A stretch of 64,000 bases of DNA. It comes from Desulfobacillus sp041396245 (GTDB lineage: Bacteria; Pseudomonadota; Gammaproteobacteria; Burkholderiales; Rhodocyclaceae). Position 1 is the stretch's first letter; each line of letters opens with the position of its first letter. Shown here one piece after another: positions 41,239-48,950 of this stretch. The DNA is taken from positions 186,001 through 250,000 of the forward strand of contig JAWKYW010000003.1 in NCBI GenBank assembly GCA_041396245.1. The letters are read 5' to 3'. A program made the translations under genes and the position numbers. The notes beneath the pieces were generated by a model, which saw nothing but the letters and a program-made list of their open reading frames with translations, did not search any database and was not told the DNA's origin.

Positions 41239-42042
41239 CTACCTGCCCTTCCAGGCCGGCATCGGCTGCTTGGCGATGAAGGCGTCGATGCCGTCCTGCG
41301 CATCCTCGGCCATCATGTTGCAGGCCATGGTCTCGGCGGCCAGCTGGTAGGCGCCATCCAGTCCCATCTCGATCTGTCTGTAGAAGGCCTGTTTTCCCAT
41401 CGCCACCGCCGCCGGCGACTTGGCACAAATGGAATCCGTCAGTTTCCTGACCTCGGCATCCAGTTCACCGGCCGGCACCACCCGATTCACCAGGCCGCGC
41501 GCGAGTGCCGTGGTCGCATCCATGAAATCGCCCGTCACCAGCATTTCGAAAGCCTGCTTGCGCGGCAGGTTGCGCGCCAGCGGCACCGCCGGCGTACTGC
41601 AAAAGAGGCCGAGATTCACCCCGGAGACGGCGAACTTCACCGTGTCCGCCGCCACCGCCAGGTCGCACATGGCGACCAGCTGGCAGCCGGCGGCAACGGC
41701 CATGCCGTGCACCCGCGCGACCACCGGCTGCGGCAGCTCGACCAGCTTCATCATCATCCTGCCGCACTTCCTGAACAGCGCCTGCTGGCAGGCCTTGTCC
41801 GGATTGCCGCGCATCTCCTTCAGGTCGTGGCCGGCGCAGAAGGCCTTGCCGGCACCGGCAAGGACAACGACGCGCACGGAATTGTCCCGGGCAACGGCAT
41901 CGAGGGCGGCCGACAGTTCGTCGATCAGCGCGTCGGAAAGCGAATTGAACTGGCCCGGCCGGTTCAGCGTGAGCGTGGTCACGCCATTGTCGTCGCTGCG
42001 CAGCAGCAGGGGCTCGCTGGAAGATTGCATCACGGCACTCAT
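41239..42042 (-). CDS. enoyl-CoA hydratase/isomerase family protein lacking the usual catalytic glutamates
   Basis: 267 residues of crotonase fold. The first oxyanion strand is KAFCAGHDLKEMRGN, the second HGMAVAAGCQLVAMCDLAVAA. At the two positions that carry the hydratase glutamates the protein has Q (GCQLV) and G/V (AVSGVNLG), so normal hydration chemistry is doubtful. This resembles the ECHDC3-like subgroup. The ATG at 42042 has AGGAG eight bases upstream; an ATG at 42048 overlaps the preceding stop (ATGA) and is also possible. It is coupled to the acyl-CoA ligase gene. Confidence 0.88.
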   Translation of the reverse strand: MSAVMQSSSEPLLLRSDDNGVTTLTLNRPGQFNSLSDALIDELSAALDAVARDNSVRVVVLAGAGKAFCAGHDLKEMRGNPDKACQQALFRKCGRMMMKLVELPQPVVARVHGMAVAAGCQLVAMCDLAVAADTVKFAVSGVNLGLFCSTPAVPLARNLPRKQAFEMLVTGDFMDATTALARGLVNRVVPAGELDAEVRKLTDSICAKSPAAVAMGKQAFYRQIEMGLDGAYQLAAETMACNMMAEDAQDGIDAFIAKQPMPAWKGR

Positions 42043-42044
42043 TG

Positions 42045-43694
42045 TCATTTCTCCTGATCGATGGCCTGCGTCGATTTCGCCTTCTCGCGCAGGACGAATT
42101 TCTGGATCTTGCCGGTGGAGGTCTTCGGCAGCGGGCCGAACACCACCTTCTTGGGCACCTTGAAGCGGGCCATGCGCTCGCGGCAGAACGCGATGAACTC
42201 CGCCTCCGTCGCCTGCGCGCCCTCCTTCAGTTCGACGAAGGCGCAGGGGACTTCGCCCCATTTCGGGTCGGGTGAAGCCACCACCGCCGCCGCCAGCACC
42301 GCCGCGTGGCGGTAGAGCACGTCCTCGACTTCCACCGAGGAAATGTTCTCGCCGCCGGAGATGATGACGTCCTTGGAGCGGTCCTTGATCTTGACATAGC
42401 CGTCGGGGTGCATCACCGCGAGGTCACCTGAATGGTACCAGCCGCCGCGAAAGGCCTCCGCGCTGGCCTGCGGGTTTTTCAGGTAACCCTTCATGGTGAT
42501 GTTGCCGCGGAACATGATCTCGCCCATGGTCTCGCCGTCGCGCGGCACCGCCTGCATCGTCTCCGGATCCAGTACCGTCAGCCCTTCCTGCAAATGGTAG
42601 CGCACGCCCTGGCGCCCGTTCAGGCGCACCTGCTCCTCCAGCGGCAGTTCGTTCCATTCGGGATGGCGGGCACACACCGCCGCCGGACCGTAGGTCTCGG
42701 TCAGGCCATATACATGGGTAATGTCGAAACCGATCCGGTTCATGCCCTCGATCATCGAGGCCGGCGGCGGCGCCGCCGCCACCAGGGCACTGACTTTGTG
42801 GTCGATGCCCTTCCGCCATTCCGCCGGGGCGTCGATCAGCATGGAATGCACGATCGGCGCGCCGCAGTAATGCGTCACCTTGTGCGCGCGGATCGCATCG
42901 AGGATCGGCTTCGCCTCCACCTTGCGCAGGCAGACGCTGGTGCCGGCATTGGCCGCCATGGTCCACGGGAAGCACCAGCCGTTGCAGTGGAACATCGGCA
43001 GCGTCCACAGGTACACCGCGTGCGGCGGCATGCCCCAGGAGACGATGTTCGAGGTGGCGTTGAGGTAGGCGCCGCGATGGTGGTAGACGACGCCCTTCGG
43101 GTTGCCGGTGGTGCCGGAGGTGTAGTTGAGCGAGATGGCGTCCCATTCGTCGGCCGGCCCCTGCCAGGGGAAAGCGGGGTCGCCGGCGGCGAGCAGGGCT
43201 TCGTATTCGAGGCTGCCGAGGCGTTCGCCCGGACCGGAATATTCGGGGTCGTCCACGTCGATCACCAGGAGGTCGCGTCCGGCCTGCGCCAGCGCCTTCG
43301 CAATCGTCGGCGAAAATTCGCGGTCGGTGATCAGCGCCTTCGCCTCGCCGTGATTCAGCATGAAGGCAATCGCCTCGGCATCCAGTCGGGTATTCAGGGT
43401 GTTGAGGACGGCGCCGGCCATCGGCACGCCGAAATGGCATTCGAGCATTTCCGGCGTGTTGGACAGCATCGCGGCAACCGTGTCGTTCTTGCCGATGCCG
43501 CGCGCGGCGAGGGCCGAGGCGAGGCGGCGGCAGCGGGCGTAGGTCTCCGCCCAGGCGAAGCGGCGCGCGCCATGGATGATCGACGGGCGTAGCGGATAGA
43601 CGCCGGCCGTGCGCTCGATGAACGAGAGCGGCGACAGCGGCGTGTAGTTGGCCGGGTTCTTGTCGAGGCCGATCGTATAGGGATTGGCCGGCAT
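42045..43694 (-). CDS. acyl-CoA ligase (AMP-binding, DmdB/AlkK-like)
   Basis: 549 residues, adenylate-forming enzyme. ATP motif ISLNYTSGTTGNPKGVVYHHRG, YGLTETYGPAAVC, the hinge DRSKDVIISGGENISSVEVEDVLY, and the C-terminal lysine in PKTSTGKIQKFVLRE. The N-terminus NPYTIGLDKNPANYTPLSPLSFIERTAGVYP is typical of the 3-methylmercaptopropionyl-CoA ligase-like branch, whose members also take medium-chain acids. GGGAG lies seven bases before the ATG at 43694. It shares a transcript with the crotonase-like gene. Confidence 0.92.
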   Translation of the reverse strand: MPANPYTIGLDKNPANYTPLSPLSFIERTAGVYPLRPSIIHGARRFAWAETYARCRRLASALAARGIGKNDTVAAMLSNTPEMLECHFGVPMAGAVLNTLNTRLDAEAIAFMLNHGEAKALITDREFSPTIAKALAQAGRDLLVIDVDDPEYSGPGERLGSLEYEALLAAGDPAFPWQGPADEWDAISLNYTSGTTGNPKGVVYHHRGAYLNATSNIVSWGMPPHAVYLWTLPMFHCNGWCFPWTMAANAGTSVCLRKVEAKPILDAIRAHKVTHYCGAPIVHSMLIDAPAEWRKGIDHKVSALVAAAPPPASMIEGMNRIGFDITHVYGLTETYGPAAVCARHPEWNELPLEEQVRLNGRQGVRYHLQEGLTVLDPETMQAVPRDGETMGEIMFRGNITMKGYLKNPQASAEAFRGGWYHSGDLAVMHPDGYVKIKDRSKDVIISGGENISSVEVEDVLYRHAAVLAAAVVASPDPKWGEVPCAFVELKEGAQATEAEFIAFCRERMARFKVPKKVVFGPLPKTSTGKIQKFVLREKAKSTQAIDQEK

Positions 43695-43736
43695 AGGTTG
43701 TCTCCCGCGTTGCCCTGCCACCATCGGGCGGACGAC

Positions 43737-44345
43737 TCAGCCCTTGCAACGCTGAGCGATATTCAAGCTCGCGGCACCGCCCCGGTCAAGCCCGCCCAGC
43801 CAGTCGTGCAGTTCCGTCGACAGCGCTTCGACCGCCCCGGCCATGGCCGCCGCTCCGGCCGCCGCGTCGGCACCGGCGGCCGGACGCGACAGGCTGAAGC
43901 TGCGCCGCGCCAGGATCTGGCCGCCGGTCGGCGCGACCAGTTGCGCGCGCGCTTCCAGGACCACGCGGCTGGACCTGGCGGAATCGAAGGCCTGGACGAA
44001 CTCGTCCAGGTCGACGCGCAGGCGGCAGGCGCCGCCCGCCGCGCCCGAGAGCATGCGCTTGCGCAGGGCGTGGCCGACCAGTTCCGCCGGCGGCGCGACC
44101 CAGCGGCTTTCGGCAAAACCATGCCGCCGCTGGTCGGACGCATACAGCAACCGGTACTGCATGGCCGAGGAATCCAGCCACGACACGGCGAAGACGTCGA
44201 TGCTGCGCAGGCTGGCGACGATGCGGTTGTTGGCCGCCGGCTGCACCGCACCCAGATCGAACTGGGCCACATTCGATAGCGACTTCGCGCCCCCGCCGCA
44301 GGCGGCAAGCAACAGGGCGGTCAGCATCAGCGCGTGTCTTCTCAT
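43737..44345 (-). CDS. ABC-type transport auxiliary lipoprotein (PqiC/YmbA-like)
   Basis: 202 residues. Signal peptide with lipobox LLLAAC (lipidated C near 16), then a periplasmic domain with FDLGAVQP, SWLDSSAMQYRLLYAS and VDLDEFVQAFDSARSSRVVLEARAQLV. This is the outer-membrane lipoprotein that accompanies MCE transporters. Last gene of the mlaE-mlaF-mlaD-like operon, 7 bases after mlaD. Confidence 0.88.
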   Translation of the reverse strand: MRRHALMLTALLLAACGGGAKSLSNVAQFDLGAVQPAANNRIVASLRSIDVFAVSWLDSSAMQYRLLYASDQRRHGFAESRWVAPPAELVGHALRKRMLSGAAGGACRLRVDLDEFVQAFDSARSSRVVLEARAQLVAPTGGQILARRSFSLSRPAAGADAAAGAAAMAGAVEALSTELHDWLGGLDRGGAASLNIAQRCKG

Positions 44346-44352
44346 GGCATCC

Positions 44353-45270
44353 TCATCGATTGGCGAAGCCCGCCTCGCCCGGTCCCGGGCGACGCGCCTC
44401 GCGGCCGAATACCAGCATGTTGGGGGAATCCTCGACCTGATCGAGCAATCGGCTCATCTGTCGCGAGTTGACCGCCAGTTCCTGCAGCAGCGCATTCAGG
44501 CGCGGCAGCGTGGTCTGGGTAATCTCGCCGCCGGACTCGCCGAGCAGCGCATCGAGCTTGCCCGCCACGCCCCGCAGGTCGGCCATCAGCGGCGTCGCCT
44601 CGCCGCTGGCCTTCTCCATGTTGGCCAGGGTCGCGGAGAGCCGCTTCATGTTCTCCTCGCTGAGGGCCTGCCTGAGGGAAGCCACCACCTGCGGCATGTC
44701 CTTCAGGCTGTCCGACAGTCCGGCGGAGGCTTTCTCGACATTGGCCAGGGTCTGGCCGATGCGCTTGACGTTCTGGTCGGAGAGCAGTACCGCGGCACGC
44801 TCGGCGGCACGGCGCACCTGCGCCATCAACTCCTCGGCATTCTCCGCCAGGGAGTCCATGAAGCTCGGCTGCAGGGCGATTCGCGGCAGTTCGCCGTCGG
44901 TGCCGGTCAGCGGTTCGAGGTTGTCCCCCTTGTCTTCGAGCAAAACCGTGGCCAGTCCGGTGACCCCCTGGTAGTTGAGCTTGGCCGTGGTGCCCTTCGT
45001 CACGGGCAGGCTGGCGTCGATGCTGATGGTGATGAGGATGTCGAGGGGATTCTTCGGATCGAGTGCGATGTCGATCACCTTGCCGGCGCCAAGGCCGCGG
45101 AAGCGCACCTGGGCCTGCGTGTTGAGGCCGCTGACGTTCTTGTTCGTTACCAGGATGTATTCGCGGGTGGCCTCCCGCTTGCCCGACATCCAGAAGACGG
45201 CCAGAGCACTGGCCAGCCCGAGCAGCAAGACGAATATCCCGGCGGCAAGCGCGTGAGCCCGGCTTTCCAT
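44353..45270 (-). CDS. MlaD-family MCE domain protein
   Basis: Periplasmic lipid-binding subunit anchored in the inner membrane. 305 residues: one membrane helix (about 7-27), a single MCE domain (about 38-115, NVSGLNTQAQVRFRGLGAGKVIDIAL), then a long helical C-terminus with repeated NVEKASAGLSDSL / NMEKASGEATPL units that can form a hexameric tube. This tail is longer than in E. coli MlaD (183 residues) and more like PqiB/YebT-type needles. GGGAG precedes the ATG. Confidence 0.93.
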   Translation of the reverse strand: MESRAHALAAGIFVLLLGLASALAVFWMSGKREATREYILVTNKNVSGLNTQAQVRFRGLGAGKVIDIALDPKNPLDILITISIDASLPVTKGTTAKLNYQGVTGLATVLLEDKGDNLEPLTGTDGELPRIALQPSFMDSLAENAEELMAQVRRAAERAAVLLSDQNVKRIGQTLANVEKASAGLSDSLKDMPQVVASLRQALSEENMKRLSATLANMEKASGEATPLMADLRGVAGKLDALLGESGGEITQTTLPRLNALLQELAVNSRQMSRLLDQVEDSPNMLVFGREARRPGPGEAGFANR

Positions 45271-45272
45271 TT

Positions 45273-46091
45273 TTATACGACTCCCTCGGACATGCGGCTC
45301 TGCAGCGCCCGCTGAGCCCGGTCGCAGCAGAAGAAATTGCGGATGAAGGGATGATCGATCCTGGTGATCTCGTCGATCGATCCCAGCGCGAGTATACGCT
45401 GTTCGGCCAGCACCGCAACGCGGCTGGCCAGGCCGGCCAGCGTGTCGAGGTCGTGGGTCACCAGCACCACGGTCAGCCCGAGTTGTCGCTGCAGGCCGCG
45501 GATCAGTTTCACGAAGGACTCGCTGCGGTCGGGATCGAGGCCGGCGGTCGGTTCGTCGAGCAGCAGCAGCTCCGGCTCCATCGACAGCGCACGCGCCAGG
45601 GCGACGCGCTTGATCATGCCGCCGGAAAGCTCGGAGGGCATCAGCCAGGCATGGCGCGGCAGGAGTTCCACCATCGACAGCTTGAGCATGACCAGGTTGT
45701 GGATGAGGTCCTCGTCGATGACGCCGAGCTCGCGCAGCGGAAAGGCGATGTTCTGGAAGACGTTGAAGGAGGAATACAGCGCACCGTACTGGAACAGCAT
45801 GCCGAAGCGCCGGCGCAGGTTGCGCTCCTGCTCCGCATCGCCCGTGAACAGCGGCTCGCCGAAGAGGCGGATCCGTCCCTGCGTCGGCTGCAACAGGCCG
45901 ATCATCTGCCGCAGCAGCGTCGTCTTGCCGCTGCCCGAGCCGCCCACCAGCGCCATGACCTCGCCCTGTTCGATTACGAGATTCAGGTCGCGGTGCACCC
46001 AGGTCTGACCGAAGCGCGTGGACAGGTGCTCGACTTCGATGACCGGCGTCGGCCCGGCCTTCGGGGCGGCGGGCGGGGAATGAGCCGTCAT
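45273..46091 (-). CDS. lipid ABC transporter ATPase (MlaF-like)
   Basis: 272 residues. Walker A GGSGSGKTT, Q-loop MLFQYGALYSSFNVFQNIAFPL, signature LSGGM, Walker B LLLLDEPTAGLD and the switch histidine in VLVTHDLD. The FQYGALYSSFNVFQNIAFPLRE stretch is typical of MCE-linked ATPases. Its ATG overlaps the end of the permease gene by four bases. Confidence 0.95.
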   Translation of the reverse strand: MTAHSPPAAPKAGPTPVIEVEHLSTRFGQTWVHRDLNLVIEQGEVMALVGGSGSGKTTLLRQMIGLLQPTQGRIRLFGEPLFTGDAEQERNLRRRFGMLFQYGALYSSFNVFQNIAFPLRELGVIDEDLIHNLVMLKLSMVELLPRHAWLMPSELSGGMIKRVALARALSMEPELLLLDEPTAGLDPDRSESFVKLIRGLQRQLGLTVVLVTHDLDTLAGLASRVAVLAEQRILALGSIDEITRIDHPFIRNFFCCDRAQRALQSRMSEGVV

Positions 46092-47212
46092 GTCGGCATG
46101 CCGATGCTGCGGGTGGCGATGGCGTAGACGGCATCGACCAGGATCACCACGGTGATCGCGCTCACCACCGAGGCGGTGGTGTTGGCGGACAGGCTTTCCG
46201 TGTTCGGCCGCACGCGCAGGCCGAAATGGCAGGCGACCAGGGCGACGAAGATGCCGAAGGTCACGCCCTTGGCCAGGGCGATGTAGAGGTTGGCCACCGG
46301 CACCACCTTGGGCAGGGTTTCGATGAAAAACCCGTAGGAGATGTCGAGCTGGTACTGCGCCGAAACCATGCCGCCCATGAGGGCGATGGCACTGGTCCAC
46401 AACACCAGCAGCGGCATGGCGACCGCCAGTGCGGCGACCTTGGGGAAAACCAGCCGCAGGTTGCGCGACACGCCCATCGTCGCCAGCGCATCGATCTCCT
46501 CGGTGACGCGCATCACGCCGAGCTGGGCGGTCATGGCCGAGCCCGAGCGGCCCGCCACCAGCACCGCCACCAGCACCGGCCCCAGCTCGCGGATGATGCC
46601 CATGCCGAGGATGTTCACGATGAAGATGTCGGCGCCGAAGTTCTTCAGCTGCAGCGCCGACAGGTAGGACAGCACGATGCCGATGAGAAAGCCGACCAGC
46701 GCCGTGACCGGCATGGCGCGCACGCCGCTCTTGTACAGGTTGGCCGAGGTTTCGCGCCAGGGGGCTTCGCGCGGCGCGCGGACGACCTGGCCGATGTCGA
46801 GCATGAGTTGTCCGACCAGGGTGGTGAAGTCGACCAGGTGCCGCCACAGGTCCAGGCTCAGCCGGCCGACGCCGACGACCCATTCGAACGACTGCCGGGG
46901 TTCCGGCCCGGCCTCCTTCGTCTTGCTGGCGACGTAGAGGCGGGCAAAAACCGGTTCCAGTTCGTCGCGCGTGGCGAGGTTCTCCGGAAAGCGATACCCC
47001 CAGGCGCGCCACAGCATCATGGCGCCGACGGAATCCAGCGACTGTATGCCGCGGATGTCCCAGCCCAGGCCGGCATCCGCCGCCCGCGCCGCGAGCTCGC
47101 CCTGCAGGGCCGCATAGCGTGGCGCCAGCCCCATCAGGCGCCATTCGCCGGCCAGGCGCAGCCAGCGCCTGCCCTCGGCATCCGTTTCAAGCACCAGGCT
47201 TGCGACGCTCAC
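46088..47212 (-). CDS. lipid ABC transporter permease with N-terminal STAS domain (MlaB-MlaE fusion)
   Basis: 374 residues. Residues about 1-105 form a STAS-like domain (LRLAGEWRLMGL, IRGIQSLDSVGAMMLWRAWG). The rest is an MlaE permease with about five membrane helices, the family motifs GFLIGIVLSYLSALQLKNFGADIF and ELGPVLVAVLVAGRSGSAMTAQLGVMRVTEEIDAL. In E. coli the STAS part is the separate protein MlaB. The start is GTG at 47212, with GGGAG six bases upstream. First gene of the operon. Confidence 0.93.
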   Translation of the reverse strand: MSVASLVLETDAEGRRWLRLAGEWRLMGLAPRYAALQGELAARAADAGLGWDIRGIQSLDSVGAMMLWRAWGYRFPENLATRDELEPVFARLYVASKTKEAGPEPRQSFEWVVGVGRLSLDLWRHLVDFTTLVGQLMLDIGQVVRAPREAPWRETSANLYKSGVRAMPVTALVGFLIGIVLSYLSALQLKNFGADIFIVNILGMGIIRELGPVLVAVLVAGRSGSAMTAQLGVMRVTEEIDALATMGVSRNLRLVFPKVAALAVAMPLLVLWTSAIALMGGMVSAQYQLDISYGFFIETLPKVVPVANLYIALAKGVTFGIFVALVACHFGLRVRPNTESLSANTTASVVSAITVVILVDAVYAIATRSIGMPT

Positions 47213-47332
47213 CCTGTCTCCCTTGTTCTTATGATCGAGCCGGCCTTGCCGGCCCTGCGGCGCGGCAAGCGGGCCGGCGACCCGTCGGCGCATCCCGCGC
47301 GGCCCGCGCCGAATGCCGGCAGCCCGACGGCA

Positions 47333-48838
47333 TTATGCCGCAGCCTGCGGTTTGGCGCTTTTCTCCTTCACCTTGTACTCCATGCCGAGGACCGCCCACT
47401 GCCGCCCCTCCTCCTCCAGCGCCGCCGCCGTCAGCGGCGAAGCCGCCAGCCAGTCCGGGGCGACGCCGACGCTGAAGCCGCGATCGCCGCGCTTGACGCC
47501 GATGGCCGGCAGGGGGGTGTCGTCGCGGGCCCGGTGCAGGAGCGCGGCCAGGCGCAGGCTGAAGATCAGCAGCCAGTCGGCGCTGTCCGGGGTGATTTCC
47601 TGCACCCGCTCGAGCTTGCCGCGATGGGCCAGCACGATGCGCGACAGGCGCGCCTGGTCCATTTTCGAGAAGCCCGGCATGTCGGCATTGGCGAGGATGT
47701 AGGCGCTGTGCTTGTGGTAGCTGGAATGGGCCACCGAGATGCCGATCTCGTGCAGTTGCGCCGCCCAGTCGAGCACCTGCGCATCGGGGTGTTCGCCGCC
47801 CCCGGCCTGCGGCAAAAGCTGGAGGAGGATGCCGCGCGCCGTTGCCGCTACCCGCGTCGCCTGGCTGGCATCGGCCTGATAGCGGCGCATGAACTGCCGC
47901 ACCGTGGCGTTGCGCAGGTCCTGGTGGTGGTAGCGGCCGAGCAGATCGTAGAGCACGCCCAGGCGCAGGGCCCCCTCGGAGAACGCCATGTGCTCGAGGC
48001 CGAACTCCTTGAACACCGCCAGCATGATGGCCAGCCCGCCCGGCAGCACCGGGATGCGGTCCGGCCGCAGGCCCTGCAAAGTCAGCCGCCCCACATCGCC
48101 GGCATGGAGCAGGATGCCGCGCAGGCGCTCCAGGCCGTCGCGCGTGATGCCGCCTTCGGACAGGCCGTTCATTTCGAGGATGTCGGAGAGCGCCTTGGCC
48201 GTGCCGCTGGAACCGACCGCCTGCTCCCAGCCGGACTTCTTGTACTGCCGCACGATGGCCTGCAGCTCCTTGCGCGCCGCCAGCTCGGCCGCCTTCATGC
48301 CGGACTTCTCGATGCGGCCACGCGGGAAATGCAGCAGGCTGAATCCGACGCAGCCCATGTAAAGCGACTCGAGCTCGATCGGCTCGATGTCGCGGCCGAT
48401 GATGAATTCGGTCGAACCGCCGCCGATGTCGACCACCAGCTGCTGGGTGTGCGGATTGGGCAGGGTGTGGGCCACCCCCAGGTAGATCAGCCGCGCCTCC
48501 TCGCGCCCGGCGATGATCTCGATGGGAAAGCCGAGCGCCGCCTCGGCCTGGGCGAGAAACTGCGGCGCGTTCTTCGCCACGCGCAGGGCGTTGGTCGCCA
48601 CCGCCCGCACCGCGCCGGCATCGAAGCCGCGCAGCCGCTCGCCGAAGCGGCGCAACGCCTCGAGGGCGCGCAGTTGCGAAGGGCCGTCGAGGATCTTCTG
48701 CGCGGTGAGGCCGGCCGCCAGGCGCACCGGCTCCTTGAGCGCGTCGAGCGGATAGATCTGGTCATCCACCACCCGCCCCACCTGCAGCCGGAAGCTGTTG
48801 GAACCGAGATCGACGGCGGCGACGAGTTCATAACCCAT
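47333..48838 (-). CDS. ppx: exopolyphosphatase (Ppx/GppA family)
   Basis: Removes terminal phosphate from polyphosphate. 501 residues. The ASKHA nucleotide/phosphate loops are DLGSNSFRL at 10-18 and VVDIGGGSTEFIIG. A C-terminal HD-type helical domain follows (LHEIGISVAHSSYHKHSAYILANADMPGFS), as in E. coli Ppx. Divergent from ppk1, the classic pairing. Confidence 0.95.
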   Translation of the reverse strand: MGYELVAAVDLGSNSFRLQVGRVVDDQIYPLDALKEPVRLAAGLTAQKILDGPSQLRALEALRRFGERLRGFDAGAVRAVATNALRVAKNAPQFLAQAEAALGFPIEIIAGREEARLIYLGVAHTLPNPHTQQLVVDIGGGSTEFIIGRDIEPIELESLYMGCVGFSLLHFPRGRIEKSGMKAAELAARKELQAIVRQYKKSGWEQAVGSSGTAKALSDILEMNGLSEGGITRDGLERLRGILLHAGDVGRLTLQGLRPDRIPVLPGGLAIMLAVFKEFGLEHMAFSEGALRLGVLYDLLGRYHHQDLRNATVRQFMRRYQADASQATRVAATARGILLQLLPQAGGGEHPDAQVLDWAAQLHEIGISVAHSSYHKHSAYILANADMPGFSKMDQARLSRIVLAHRGKLERVQEITPDSADWLLIFSLRLAALLHRARDDTPLPAIGVKRGDRGFSVGVAPDWLAASPLTAAALEEEGRQWAVLGMEYKVKEKSAKPQAAA

Positions 48839-48885
48839 GGCGCGGATTTTAACAGGGCGGGATTTTGTCCCGCCTCGTCATCTGC

Positions 48886-48903
48886 CTGTCACATGCCCGT
48901 CAT
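48886..48903 (+). promoter_or_regulatory. candidate Pho box between ppx and ppk
   Basis: CTGTCAC-ATGC-CCGTCAT: two heptamers resembling CTGTCAT with the 4-base spacing of a PhoB site. A possible -10 (TATTAG, 48921-48926) lies 17 bases downstream, further than the usual 10-11. So phosphate-starvation control of ppk1 is plausible but not shown. Confidence 0.45.
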
Positions 48904-48950
48904 AAACTGCGTCTTGAACATATTAGGGAATCCTGATTCAATTGGAACCG

